64,000 nt of DNA from Haliea sp964022665. Lineage in GTDB: Bacteria; Pseudomonadota; Gammaproteobacteria; Pseudomonadales; Halieaceae. Location of the stretch: the NCBI GenBank assembly GCA_964022665.1, contig CAXIDF010000014.1, positions 27,061-91,060 on the forward strand. Reading direction: 5' to 3'. The translations under genes and the position numbers were made by a program. Shown here one piece after another: positions 15,874 through 23,900 of the stretch (position 1 is the first letter of the stretch; each line of letters begins with the position of its first letter). A model generated the notes under the pieces. That model was given only the letters and a program-made list of their open reading frames with translations, made no database searches and had not been told where the DNA came from.

Positions 15874-16165
15874 CAGTAGTTGCGGCCTGAGACCATTCAA
15901 CCACGAAACCTGCAGCGGGCCCAGAGTCCAACGACACCGCTCGCCTGCCCCAAATCCAGATCGGGAGGCCAGAACAGGTCCATATCAGCGAACCCATACT
16001 GGCAACCGGTTCCGTATTTGCGCACAAGACAACCAATACCGTGCCCCTTGTTGGCGGGCTGATTGAGGAGATCCGGGTGAACTTTGGTGATCGTGTTGAC
16101 CAGGGTGCCCCCTCATTCGGCTGCGACAAGCAGAGTTCGACCTCTCGGTGAAGCGGCTGGCATAG
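15786..16165 (+). repeat. diverged partial copy of the RND adaptor gene (pseudogene)
   Basis: From the leader through the first hundred or so codons, this matches 10391-10772 at roughly nine bases in ten. The copy has a premature TGA in the signal peptide (codon 22) and indels near its right end, so it cannot encode a functional adaptor. It stops abruptly at 16165, where an istB remnant begins. The level of divergence argues for arrival from a related locus or an old duplication. Confidence 0.85.
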
Positions 16166-16405
16166 ACTGGGGCTTGATGAAACTGAACGCCGAGAACAGG
16201 CGTGATCTGCTGGAAGTGCTGGAGGATCGCCACGGCAGGCGCTCGACCATCGCCACCAACCAACTGCCCATCGAGGAGTGGCACGCACGCCGTGATCGGC
16301 GATCCGACACTCGCTGACGCCATCCTGGATCGCCTGGTTCACAACGCCTACAAGATCAACCTCAGGGGAGAATCCATGCGAAAACGGGGACTGGACCCAT
16401 TATAG
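16166..16405 (+). pseudogene. C-terminal fragment of an IS21-family IstB
   Basis: Reads NRRDLLEVLEDRHGRRSTIATNQLPIEEWHA, then after a frame change VIGDPTLADAILDRLVHNAYKINLRGESMRK to a stop: the last third of an IstB AAA+ helper. The frame change coincides with a doubled ACGC near 16290. It is not a copy of the adjacent complete istB; the STIATNQLP segment belongs to another IS21 subgroup. Confidence 0.8.
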
Positions 16406-16582
16406 ATGAACATCGGAATTAATCAGAGTAGCCCTAAGGCACATCTGAACAATGGTAATTGTTCCCATCGGAACCAAAATGGCCTCACTGAAGGCGCGGA
16501 ATCGCCTGTCTGTTGGTTGCCGTTTAAAACTGACCCAGGGTTTCCGTCCAATTCTGACCCGGGTTATGGGTGCCCAGTATAC

Positions 16583-17398
16583 CTAGGCGTCTGTGGATAA
16601 GTCTGTCTTTTCGGGTTCGCTCTCTCCTTCATCGGGTTGGTTTGTCGTCAGTTTTCTTCGCTTGCCACTGGCCAGACTGTGACGGAACCGCCAGGACTCA
16701 TTGCCGGTCTCCACGATGTGGCAGTGGTGGGTCAGCCGGTCGAGCAGGGCCGTGGTCATCTTCGCATCACCGAATACGCTACCCCATTCGGCAAAGCCCA
16801 GATTGGTGGTGATCATCACGCTGGTGCGCTCGTAGAGTTTCGATAGCAAGTGGAACAGCAGTGCGCCACCGGCCTGGCTAAACGGCAGGTAGCCCAACTC
16901 ATCGAGGATCACCAGATCAACATGCGTCAGGCGGTATGCCAGCTGACCCTGCTTACCAGCGGCCTTTTCCTGTTCCAGGGTGTTGACCAGCTCTACCGTC
17001 GAGAGGAACCGCACCCGGCGCTGATGGCGCTGGATCGCCTCCACACCAATAGCGGTGGCCAGATGAGTCTTGCCGGTTCCTGGGCCACCAATCAGCACCG
17101 CGTTCTGCGCGCTGCTCATGAACTCGCCACCGTGCAAACGTCGGACCAGCACCTCATCGACCCGTGCCTGGGTAAAATCGAAGCCCGCCAGATCGCGATG
17201 TGCCGGGAACCGCGCCGCCTTCATCTGATAGGCCAGGGATTTTACCTCCCGCTCCGCCGATTCCGCGGCCAGCAGTACCTGCAACACCTGCTCCGCATCC
17301 ATTGCGTGGCTGCGGGCCTTCGCCATCAGTTCCGGCAAGGTCTGCGCCATGCCATGGAGTTTTAGCGCCTTCAGCTGTGAGATCAGGTCATTCGACAT
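16583..17398 (-). CDS. istB: IS21-family helper ATPase IstB
   Basis: A 271-residue AAA+ protein. The Walker A motif is GGPGTGKTHLA and Walker B is VDLVILDELGYLPF, followed by sensor-1 ITTNLGFAEW. The N-terminal 90 residues form the helical domain that contacts DNA. IstB forms oligomers on target DNA and stimulates the IstA transposase. It overlaps the end of istA by 11 bases, the usual translational coupling. The last 30 residues are charged and variable. No disruption is seen, so the element looks intact and possibly active. Confidence 0.95.
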   Translation of the reverse strand: MSNDLISQLKALKLHGMAQTLPELMAKARSHAMDAEQVLQVLLAAESAEREVKSLAYQMKAARFPAHRDLAGFDFTQARVDEVLVRRLHGGEFMSSAQNAVLIGGPGTGKTHLATAIGVEAIQRHQRRVRFLSTVELVNTLEQEKAAGKQGQLAYRLTHVDLVILDELGYLPFSQAGGALLFHLLSKLYERTSVMITTNLGFAEWGSVFGDAKMTTALLDRLTHHCHIVETGNESWRFRHSLASGKRRKLTTNQPDEGESEPEKTDLSTDA

Positions 17399-18911
17399 GG
17401 TTCACCTCCGCCGGCACCGGGCTGCGCAGATAGTCGTAGCGTTGCACATTGGCCAGGGGTTCCTCACTGAGCGTCAGCGAGGTTTCCACCGGCGTTTTCG
17501 GGGGCAACGGTGATTGCAGCCGGGCGAGCACGTTCAGCACGTGGTCGCCGCTGATGTTGCCGGACTCCAGCGCCAATTCCACCGCGACCAGCACCGGTTC
17601 CAGCCCTTCGGAGACAACCGCGGCCAGGACCTGAGCCATGACTCGGTCGCCACCCTCCTGGCGCAACAGATAACGCTGCAGAGTTCTGAGGCGCTCAGGC
17701 ATTTCGGTGAACGGGGCACCATTGCGTAGCGCGCCGGGCTTGCGTTGTAGCACACCGACATAGTGTTGCCAGTCATAGACCGTCTGGTAGCGTTCAAAGC
17801 AGCGGCTGTGTCGCGCCACCTCCTCACCCTCGGCCACCAGGACAAGTTCCCAGGGATACACCCGCAGGCTGATGACCTGGTGTGCCAGCTCCGCTGGCAC
17901 ACTGTAGCGGCTGCGTTGGTAGTGGATCAGGGCGGTGGCGGACACCCGTACGGGCTGTTCGATATAACCGTCAAACGGCTGTGGATTGGGCATCAGGTGT
18001 GGTTGTTCATCCTCCAGTACCGAGAGCAGCGTCAGGTCGGGGCAATCTGGATGGCGCATATCCATCCAGGCCGCACGGCATTCGCTGGCCAGCCAGTCAT
18101 TCAACACCTCCAGTGACGGCCAGTGGCGAGCGTTGGCATTGGCCCAGAGTTGTCGGCGGCGGTCCTGCACGTTCTTCTCCACGACGCCCTTCTCCCAGCC
18201 AGCGGCCCGGTTACAGAACTCCGGCTCAAACAGGTAGTGGCCGGTCATCGCCTGGAAGCGCGCATTGACGGTACGCTCCTTGCCGCGCCCGACTTTGTCC
18301 ACCGCTGTCTTCATGTTGTCGTAGATGCCGCGCCGGGGTATGCCGCCAAAGGCAGCGAAGGCTCGGGCATGGGCATCAAACAACATCTCATGCGTCTGCA
18401 GCGGGTAGGCCACTACCAGGAAAGCGCGACTGTGGGCCAGCTTGATATGGGCCGCCTCCAGTCGACGTCGAATGCCGCCGATCACGGCGTACTCGCAGCT
18501 CCAGTCGAACTGGAAGGCCTCACCAGGGGCAAACCTCAGGGGGATGAAGGCTTTGCGGGCCGGCGCGGCACCGCCGGCTTCGCGCCATTGCCTGACAAAG
18601 ATGGCCACCCGGGCGTAGCCACCGGGATAACCCTGCGCCTGCAGCAACTGGAACAATACCTTTGCGGTGCGCCGGTCACGCTTGGGGCGGTGACTGTCCG
18701 TGCGCAGCCAGGTCGCCAGCTGTTCTTTGTATGGGTCCAGGATGCTGGGGGCGGTGCGGCGAGGATACGCGGGTTCGCGCATCTCGCGTTGACGCAGCCA
18801 GTGTCTGAGGGTGTTGCGGGATAAACCGGTCTGCCGCGCAATCTCGCGCAGGGGGACCTTGTCGCGGAAATACATCCGCCTGATCTTGGCTAACATGCCC
18901 ACTGTGATCAC
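17388..18911 (-). CDS. istA: IS21-family transposase IstA
   Basis: A 507-residue DDE transposase. The N-terminus (LREIARQTGLSRNTLRHWLRQRE) is a helix-turn-helix that binds the terminal repeats. The catalytic core includes FQFDWSCEYAVI with the first aspartate, IYDNMKTAVDKV with the second, and the glutamate in KGVVEKNVQDRRRQLW. The C-terminal region is a beta-barrel-like domain. Length and motif order are normal for IS21. The gene begins about 100 bases inside the right inverted repeat and no frameshift is visible. Confidence 0.95.
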   Translation of the reverse strand: MITVGMLAKIRRMYFRDKVPLREIARQTGLSRNTLRHWLRQREMREPAYPRRTAPSILDPYKEQLATWLRTDSHRPKRDRRTAKVLFQLLQAQGYPGGYARVAIFVRQWREAGGAAPARKAFIPLRFAPGEAFQFDWSCEYAVIGGIRRRLEAAHIKLAHSRAFLVVAYPLQTHEMLFDAHARAFAAFGGIPRRGIYDNMKTAVDKVGRGKERTVNARFQAMTGHYLFEPEFCNRAAGWEKGVVEKNVQDRRRQLWANANARHWPSLEVLNDWLASECRAAWMDMRHPDCPDLTLLSVLEDEQPHLMPNPQPFDGYIEQPVRVSATALIHYQRSRYSVPAELAHQVISLRVYPWELVLVAEGEEVARHSRCFERYQTVYDWQHYVGVLQRKPGALRNGAPFTEMPERLRTLQRYLLRQEGGDRVMAQVLAAVVSEGLEPVLVAVELALESGNISGDHVLNVLARLQSPLPPKTPVETSLTLSEEPLANVQRYDYLRSPVPAEVNHVE

Positions 18912-19016
18912 TCCTTCGTACCCCGCTCAAAAAATGAGCAGAGTAGTCGATTCAGTGGGTCAGTTTTGGATGGAAATTACCCCCTTAGGTGGGTCAATTT
19001 TGGGCGGCATTCAACA

Positions 19017-19212
19017 ACCCATACACCACATAGACCATACGGGCCCCCAAGGACATCATGGCCTTCCTGCGCCACCAGGCTTAGGGCAGAAACGGTATCG
19101 GCGACCCCATGGCTCGCCTGTAAAGAGCGGACCAGTTCTGCCTCCAGAAGTAAAATTTGCCTGGAAAACTCTCGAGACAGATCAACAGAGGACTGTTCAC
19201 ACTAGGAGATTT
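19017..19212 (-). other. short open remnant between IS21 and the integrase
   Basis: The minus strand stays open over about 60 codons and reads DLSREFSRQILLLEAELV then SLQASHGVADTVSALSLV, which looks like former coding sequence cut by the IS21 insertion at its C-terminal side. No start codon with a ribosome site and no family match are recognisable. It is recorded as a probable gene remnant. Confidence 0.35.
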
Positions 19213-20523
19213 CTAGCACTGACAGCCGATGCGCCCCCGGATGCTCTTCATCTTGGCCGTAGCTGGCAAACCTTCGCGGCAGAATCTTTCCCAATCAGCC
19301 ATCAGCTTACGGCGCTTGTCGATCAGTTCGGATCGAGCATAAGCTACGCGAGTGGCATCGCTATTGACGTGCGCCAAGGCGAGTTCACAGACTTCTTCAG
19401 GATAGGTGGTGTGTTCCTGAGCCCAGGTACGGAATGTGGCCCTGAAACCGTGCTGTGTGACTTGGTGGCCCATATCCTTTAACACCTTTGTCAGGGTCAT
19501 ATTTGACAGCATCTTGCCGGTCGGGCTCACAAATATCAGGTTGGAGTCATGGTCGCGGGGGAGTGATTTCAGCAGGTCCACCGCCTCGCGGCACAAAGGC
19601 ACCTTATGGTCGCGACCGCCTTTCATGCGCTCACACGGAATAGTCCAGACTTTGGCTTTGAAGTCGATTTCGCTCCACATGGCGCCGCGTATCTCGCCGG
19701 ATCGGGCAGCAGTCAGGATAGCGAACCGCAGCGCCATTGCACCGGTGCTGTCCTTGGCGGCCAGCTCGCTCATAAACGGCGGGACTTCATCGACCGGCAT
19801 GGCTGCCAAATGCTTTACCTTGCTCACCTTACCCGGCAGGGGGAGAGAGAGGTCGAGGTTGCCGCGCCACCGTGCGGGGTTGTCGCCATTGCGGAGACCC
19901 TCGGCGCCTGCCATATCGAGGATGCGTTCGACTGTGGCCCTAACCCTGGTTGCGGTCTCGGTTTTTGTCTCCCAGATGGGAGTCAGCATTTTTATAATGT
20001 CCGCCCGCTCGATGTCGGAGACCTGCAATTTACCCAATATCGGATAGGCGTAGGTTTCGAGGTGAGCGGTCAATTTCTGAACCTGCTTAACGGTCTTTAA
20101 CTCCTTGCTCTTCTTGACGATGAACCTGTCAGCCACTGTGCGAAACGTGACTGCTTTCGCCTGTTCAGCGGCCAGAGCCGACGCAAGTGCCTTTCGCGTC
20201 ACACGCGGATCAATGCCCTGCCTGATCTGCTCCTTGAACTCACGAGCCTTCTGGCGGGCCATAGACAGCGTCACTTCAGGATAGGGGCCCAATCCCAGCT
20301 CAGGCCGGTCTTTGCCGATAGGCGTTTTCAGAATCCAGGAGCGGGCAAAGGTGGTATTACCGGGTGCGGGTGGAGCGCAGTACAGGTACAGGCCGCCAAC
20401 ACCGCCGACCGCGTGCAGCTTGGTACAAGGCGCGCCCTTATTACTCCCGGATTGTACCCTGCCCCATTTCAGCCGACGGACTGCGGCATCAGATAGCTCC
20501 TGCGCGAGTCTAGGCATTATCAA
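19213..20523 (-). CDS. int: P4-type tyrosine integrase
   Basis: A 436-residue site-specific recombinase. Residues about 5-110 are the N-terminal DUF4102 arm-binding domain of P4/IntS-type integrases; the core-binding domain spans about 125-215. The catalytic set is visible: Arg274 (TAARSGEIRG), His358 and Arg361 (QHGFRATFR), His385 and the nucleophile Tyr395 (ALAHVNSDATRVAYARS). Such enzymes usually integrate islands at tRNA or tmRNA 3' ends. No tRNA gene is visible in the adjacent DNA to 20,794, so the attachment target is unclear. It is the outermost mobile gene and probably marks the island border. Confidence 0.93.
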   Translation of the reverse strand: MIMPRLAQELSDAAVRRLKWGRVQSGSNKGAPCTKLHAVGGVGGLYLYCAPPAPGNTTFARSWILKTPIGKDRPELGLGPYPEVTLSMARQKAREFKEQIRQGIDPRVTRKALASALAAEQAKAVTFRTVADRFIVKKSKELKTVKQVQKLTAHLETYAYPILGKLQVSDIERADIIKMLTPIWETKTETATRVRATVERILDMAGAEGLRNGDNPARWRGNLDLSLPLPGKVSKVKHLAAMPVDEVPPFMSELAAKDSTGAMALRFAILTAARSGEIRGAMWSEIDFKAKVWTIPCERMKGGRDHKVPLCREAVDLLKSLPRDHDSNLIFVSPTGKMLSNMTLTKVLKDMGHQVTQHGFRATFRTWAQEHTTYPEEVCELALAHVNSDATRVAYARSELIDKRRKLMADWERFCREGLPATAKMKSIRGRIGCQC

Positions 20524-20794
20524 TACCCCGAATGTGATACCACTTGTTTTCGGAACCGAACTTTAAGCCCCCCATTTCTATCCCTACATAGGAGGATCAA
20601 TTGCATGCTACAGCTTGATATGGGAGAAGACAACGTAATTGGTGCGATCGCTTTATTTATAGTATATTGCGACAAAATGCGACTCGGAGAGACCGGCAAA
20701 AATTCATATCTCCGGCACCACCTTCAACGGGTGCTTTCTTGGCACATAGGTAACAGTTTGCTGGCCAAGGGCTGGCGATCCAGCCCGTACCGCA
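20524..20794. other. probable island-chromosome junction, no gene
   Basis: About 270 bases without a supported gene. AT-rich sequence at 20630-20670 precedes two hairpins: GCACC/GGTGC followed by TTTCTT at about 20713-20738 on the plus strand, and GGGCTGG/CCAGCCC (20769-20775, 20780-20786), which could end the ompA-like transcript. One attachment site of the island may lie here, but no repeated core was identified. Confidence 0.45.
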
Positions 20795-21589
20795 TCAGTC
20801 CTGAATCACGATTTCCACGCGACGGTTCATCTGTCGTCCTTCCGCAGTCGCGTTATCCGCCACGGGACGAGACATGCCAAAACCTTCGGTGCTGATGCGC
20901 GTCGCACTCACACCTGCATTGACGAGGGCCTGACGAACAGAAAGCGCGCGCCGCTCAGACAACCCCTGGTTGAAATCGGCTCCGCCGGTACTGTCGGTAA
21001 AGCCTTCAATCAATACGCTCTTCTCGGGGTATTCCTCAAGAAAGTCGGCCAAGCGCTGGATAGTGCTGTTGGCACCCGGCTGCAGGTCAGCCTTGGCGGT
21101 GGCAAACAGCACGTCACCCAGGGTCATCACCATGCCGCGCTCGGTTTTTACGGCCTGCAGAGCCAGCAGTTCCCTGCGCAGCGAATCTGCATCGGCCTGG
21201 GTGCGCTGCAGCTCGGCTTCACGCGCTTCCAATTGGGCCTCACGCGCCGACAACAGGATCTGGTCCTTGGTTTTGCCAAGCGTTTTAAGCTTTTCACTCG
21301 CGGCCTTGCGGTCAGCGATTGCGATCGCCGTATCAGTGCGCACCTTGGCAATATAGGCCAACGAGGTCATATCTTCTGCCGAGCTGGCGACTGCGGCTGA
21401 TTCCAGTGCCTTGTTAGCGCGCTGCAACTCGGGCGCGGCGTATCGCAACACCGTCTCATTCTGTTTTGCTGCGTTGTAGCTCGACTCAGCATCCAACAGC
21501 GCCTGATTTTTCTGCAAGCTGCCACAGGCGGCCAGCATTGCCGAAGCGGCCACCAGCGCACCCACTTTTAATACCGATAATACGTTCAT
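20795..21589 (-). CDS. OmpA-family lipoprotein with DUF4398-like coiled coil
   Basis: A 264-residue envelope protein. The signal peptide ends in LAAC (Cys22), indicating a lipoprotein. Residues about 25-150 are a long helical region with Ala/Glu/Gln heptads similar to DUF4398. Residues about 155-264 are an OmpA C-terminal domain (GFTDSTGGADFNQGLSERRALSVRQAL, then GFGMSRPVADN), which binds the diaminopimelate of peptidoglycan. It likely tethers the outer membrane to the cell wall. A second DUF4398 lipoprotein gene lies 29 bases upstream on the same strand, so the two form an operon. Confidence 0.88.
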   Translation of the reverse strand: MNVLSVLKVGALVAASAMLAACGSLQKNQALLDAESSYNAAKQNETVLRYAAPELQRANKALESAAVASSAEDMTSLAYIAKVRTDTAIAIADRKAASEKLKTLGKTKDQILLSAREAQLEAREAELQRTQADADSLRRELLALQAVKTERGMVMTLGDVLFATAKADLQPGANSTIQRLADFLEEYPEKSVLIEGFTDSTGGADFNQGLSERRALSVRQALVNAGVSATRISTEGFGMSRPVADNATAEGRQMNRRVEIVIQD

Positions 21590-21618
21590 GCTAACTCCTG
21601 CTCTCGGATTTGAAGCGC

Positions 21619-22008
21619 TCAGTTGCGCTGACTGCGCTCGATTTCGCTGCGTAATGCCTCAATGCTAGATTCCAGCTCGCTGAGAGCGGTCTCTGCACGC
21701 GTTTTGCTGGCAAACGCCTGAGCGTATTCCGCGTCTGCGGCCGCCTCATCAGACAAGCGCTTCGCCTCCGCGTAATCTTTCTTTTCCATGGCGATTTGGG
21801 CCCGGCGCAACTTTTCCTTTGCCCGGTCCATCGGCACCGGCGCATGCGCTGCTGCTTCATTGTTCTCGGCACTCACCAGCGCCGTGCGTGCACTCGCCAG
21901 TTCCGCTTCAGGGCGCGGCGTGCTGCTACAACCCTGACCCATCATCAATACACTGCCGGCGAATACGGAAGCAGCAAGCCGCCACCATCTTGGTTGGGGT
22001 AACTTCAT
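21619..22008 (-). CDS. DUF4398-domain lipoprotein
   Basis: A 129-residue protein. The start at 22008 is chosen because GAGGAG lies ten bases upstream; the longer frame lacks this. The N-terminus is basic then hydrophobic and ends GQGC at Cys27, a lipobox. The mature part is an alpha-helical, alanine-rich segment (AELASARTALVSAENNEAAAHAPVPMDRAKEKLRRAQIAMEKKDYAEAKRLSDEA in pattern), the DUF4398 repeat-like fold. It precedes the OmpA-like lipoprotein, and both probably act together at the periplasmic face of the outer membrane. Function is otherwise unknown. Confidence 0.8.
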   Translation of the reverse strand: MKLPQPRWWRLAASVFAGSVLMMGQGCSSTPRPEAELASARTALVSAENNEAAAHAPVPMDRAKEKLRRAQIAMEKKDYAEAKRLSDEAAADAEYAQAFASKTRAETALSELESSIEALRSEIERSQRN

Positions 22009-22188
22009 CGTTGCTTTACTCCTCTGCGGGTAACTGCCCATTGGCTTTATAGCCTAGGTGATCGTAACAAGACGCGCAAATAGTGCGCTCGGCCCGACAA
22101 CTTAACAAGCAGCAAGCACGTCGCAGAAACGGTATTATTGCGACTGTCGCAAGGCATCCAGAATCGACCCAGAAAGGAGTTAACGCCC

Positions 22189-23874
22189 ATGGCAAGCGCG
22201 TATGCCAAGGTCCTGTTCACGCTCACGGTCCTGCTGACGGCACCTGTTTGCCTGTCGAGCACGGATACACCCGAGGCTCAAGCCGACAGTAAGGTGCTAC
22301 AGGACTTCCCGTTCGACGACGGTTCAACACTCGACCTGCGCCAGCACTACTACACCCTCGGCACCCCGCGCCGTGGCGACGATGGCCGCGTGGAAAACGC
22401 GGTATTGATCATGCACGGCACCACCGGCAGCGGCGACGGGTTCCTCAGCGAGCACTTCGCGGGGGTGTTGTTTGGCCAGGGCCAACTGCTGGACGCCAGC
22501 CGCTATTACATCATCCTGCCCGATGCCATCGGCCACGGCCTGTCCAGTAAACCCAGCGATGGGCTCAGGGCGCGCTTCCCCAAATACACCTACGATGACA
22601 TGGTGCGGGCGCAGTACCGGCTGCTGACGGAACACCTGGATGTAGACCACCTGCGTCTGGTCACCGGCACATCAATGGGCGGCATGATGAGCTGGGTGTG
22701 GGGCTATACCTACCCGCAGTTCATGGACGCCCTGCTGCCCCTAGCCAGCCTGCCGGTGGAGATTGCCGGGCGCAATCGCATGACGCGCAAGATGATCATC
22801 GACGCCGTCACCGACGACCCGGCGTGGAACGGTGGTAATTACGAGGAACAGCCCCCTGGCCTGAAGGAAGCCATGTACGGTCTGCTGTTTATGGTGTCGA
22901 GCCCGCTGCAATACCAGCTTCAGGCGCCCACCCGGGAATCCGCAGAGGCAATGATGGATACGCTGGTGGAACGCTACCGCTCGCGCATTGATGCCAACGA
23001 CCTCATCTACGCTTTCGATGCCTCGCGCTTCTACAACCCTGCACCGCATCTGGAGAAAATACAGGCCCCGGTGCTGGCCATCAACTCTGCGGACGACCAG
23101 GTGAACCCTCCGGAACTCGGCATTCTGGAGCGCGAAACCGCGCGCATCCCCGGTGCCCGCGCCGTGGTATTGCCGATAACCGATATGACGCGCGGCCACA
23201 GCACCCACTCCCGGCCCACCATCTGGGGCCCCTATTTGGCACAGCTTCTGGCGGCCACTGCACCGGAGGCACCATTCAGAGAAGTCCCCCCAGCGGTCTT
23301 GCTGGACACAACCAACAGCGCCTGGGAGGTGGAAGCACCCGCGGAATTCCAGGCCCGCTTTGTCACCACCGAAGGCGCCTTTACGGTGCGAGTGCAGCGC
23401 GAGTGGGCACCCGGGGGCGCGGACCGCTTCTACCAATTGGTGAGGAACGGCTTCTACAACGGCGTGCACATCAACCGGGTTATGCCGGGTTATATCGCCC
23501 AGTTCGGTCTCAGCCCCTACCCCTCAGTGACAGCAGCGTGGAAGGCGGTCACCTTGACCGACGACCCCGCAAAAGCCAGTAACACAATCGGCCGCGTCGC
23601 GTTCGCCATGACCGGGCCGGATACGCGCTCAACCCAGGTGTACATCAACCTCGGCGACAACGCGCAGCTGGATGCAGAGGGCTTCGCGCCCTTTGGCGAG
23701 GTGGTTGCCGGCATGGACGTGGTGGAGCGGTTGTACCCGCTGTACGGCAACCACGCCGGTGGCGGCATGCGCCATGGCCGTCAGGGCCCACTGGAACAGG
23801 GCGGCGCCGACTACGTGTTCACGCATTACCCGCTGCTGGACTACATCGTGAATGCGAACGTGGTCGGCCAATGA
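22189..23874 (+). CDS. secreted alpha/beta-hydrolase fused to a cyclophilin-type prolyl isomerase
   Basis: A 561-residue protein starting after AAAGGAG (nine bases). Residues 1-25 are a signal peptide. Residues about 45-360 form an alpha/beta-hydrolase resembling homoserine acetyltransferase: HGTTGSGDGF at the oxyanion hole, nucleophile Ser162 (GTSMGGM), Asp302/303 (NSADDQVNP) and His337 or His340 (RGHSTHSRP). Residues about 387-550 are a cyclophilin: ARFVTTEGAFTVRVQ, then INRVMPGYIAQFG keeping Arg430 and the active-site Gln, and STQVYINLGDNAQLD. Both domains look intact and are joined by a short linker with no stop or frameshift. It should act in the periplasm or outside the cell. Partner substrate is unknown. 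Confidence 0.85.
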   Translation: MASAYAKVLFTLTVLLTAPVCLSSTDTPEAQADSKVLQDFPFDDGSTLDLRQHYYTLGTPRRGDDGRVENAVLIMHGTTGSGDGFLSEHFAGVLFGQGQLLDASRYYIILPDAIGHGLSSKPSDGLRARFPKYTYDDMVRAQYRLLTEHLDVDHLRLVTGTSMGGMMSWVWGYTYPQFMDALLPLASLPVEIAGRNRMTRKMIIDAVTDDPAWNGGNYEEQPPGLKEAMYGLLFMVSSPLQYQLQAPTRESAEAMMDTLVERYRSRIDANDLIYAFDASRFYNPAPHLEKIQAPVLAINSADDQVNPPELGILERETARIPGARAVVLPITDMTRGHSTHSRPTIWGPYLAQLLAATAPEAPFREVPPAVLLDTTNSAWEVEAPAEFQARFVTTEGAFTVRVQREWAPGGADRFYQLVRNGFYNGVHINRVMPGYIAQFGLSPYPSVTAAWKAVTLTDDPAKASNTIGRVAFAMTGPDTRSTQVYINLGDNAQLDAEGFAPFGEVVAGMDVVERLYPLYGNHAGGGMRHGRQGPLEQGGADYVFTHYPLLDYIVNANVVGQ

Positions 23875-23900
23875 GCCAACTCCCCCGCACAAACTGACCG

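Larger units (their letters stand above)
16511..19016 (-). mobile_element. complete IS21-family insertion sequence
   Basis: A 2.5-kb element containing istA and istB. The ends match in inverted orientation: TGTTGGTTGCCG at 16511 and, on the other strand, TGTTGAATGCCG from 19016, each continuing to an A-rich block and TGACCCA. Further CTGACCC/GGGTCAG repeats at 16530-16536, 16554-16560, 18957-18963 and 18991-18997 are the multiple terminal binding sites typical of IS21. Terminal 5'-TG/CA-3' fits the family. No target duplication is obvious from the flanks (GCCTGTC left, ACCCATA right), so adjacent DNA may have rearranged after insertion. Confidence 0.85.
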
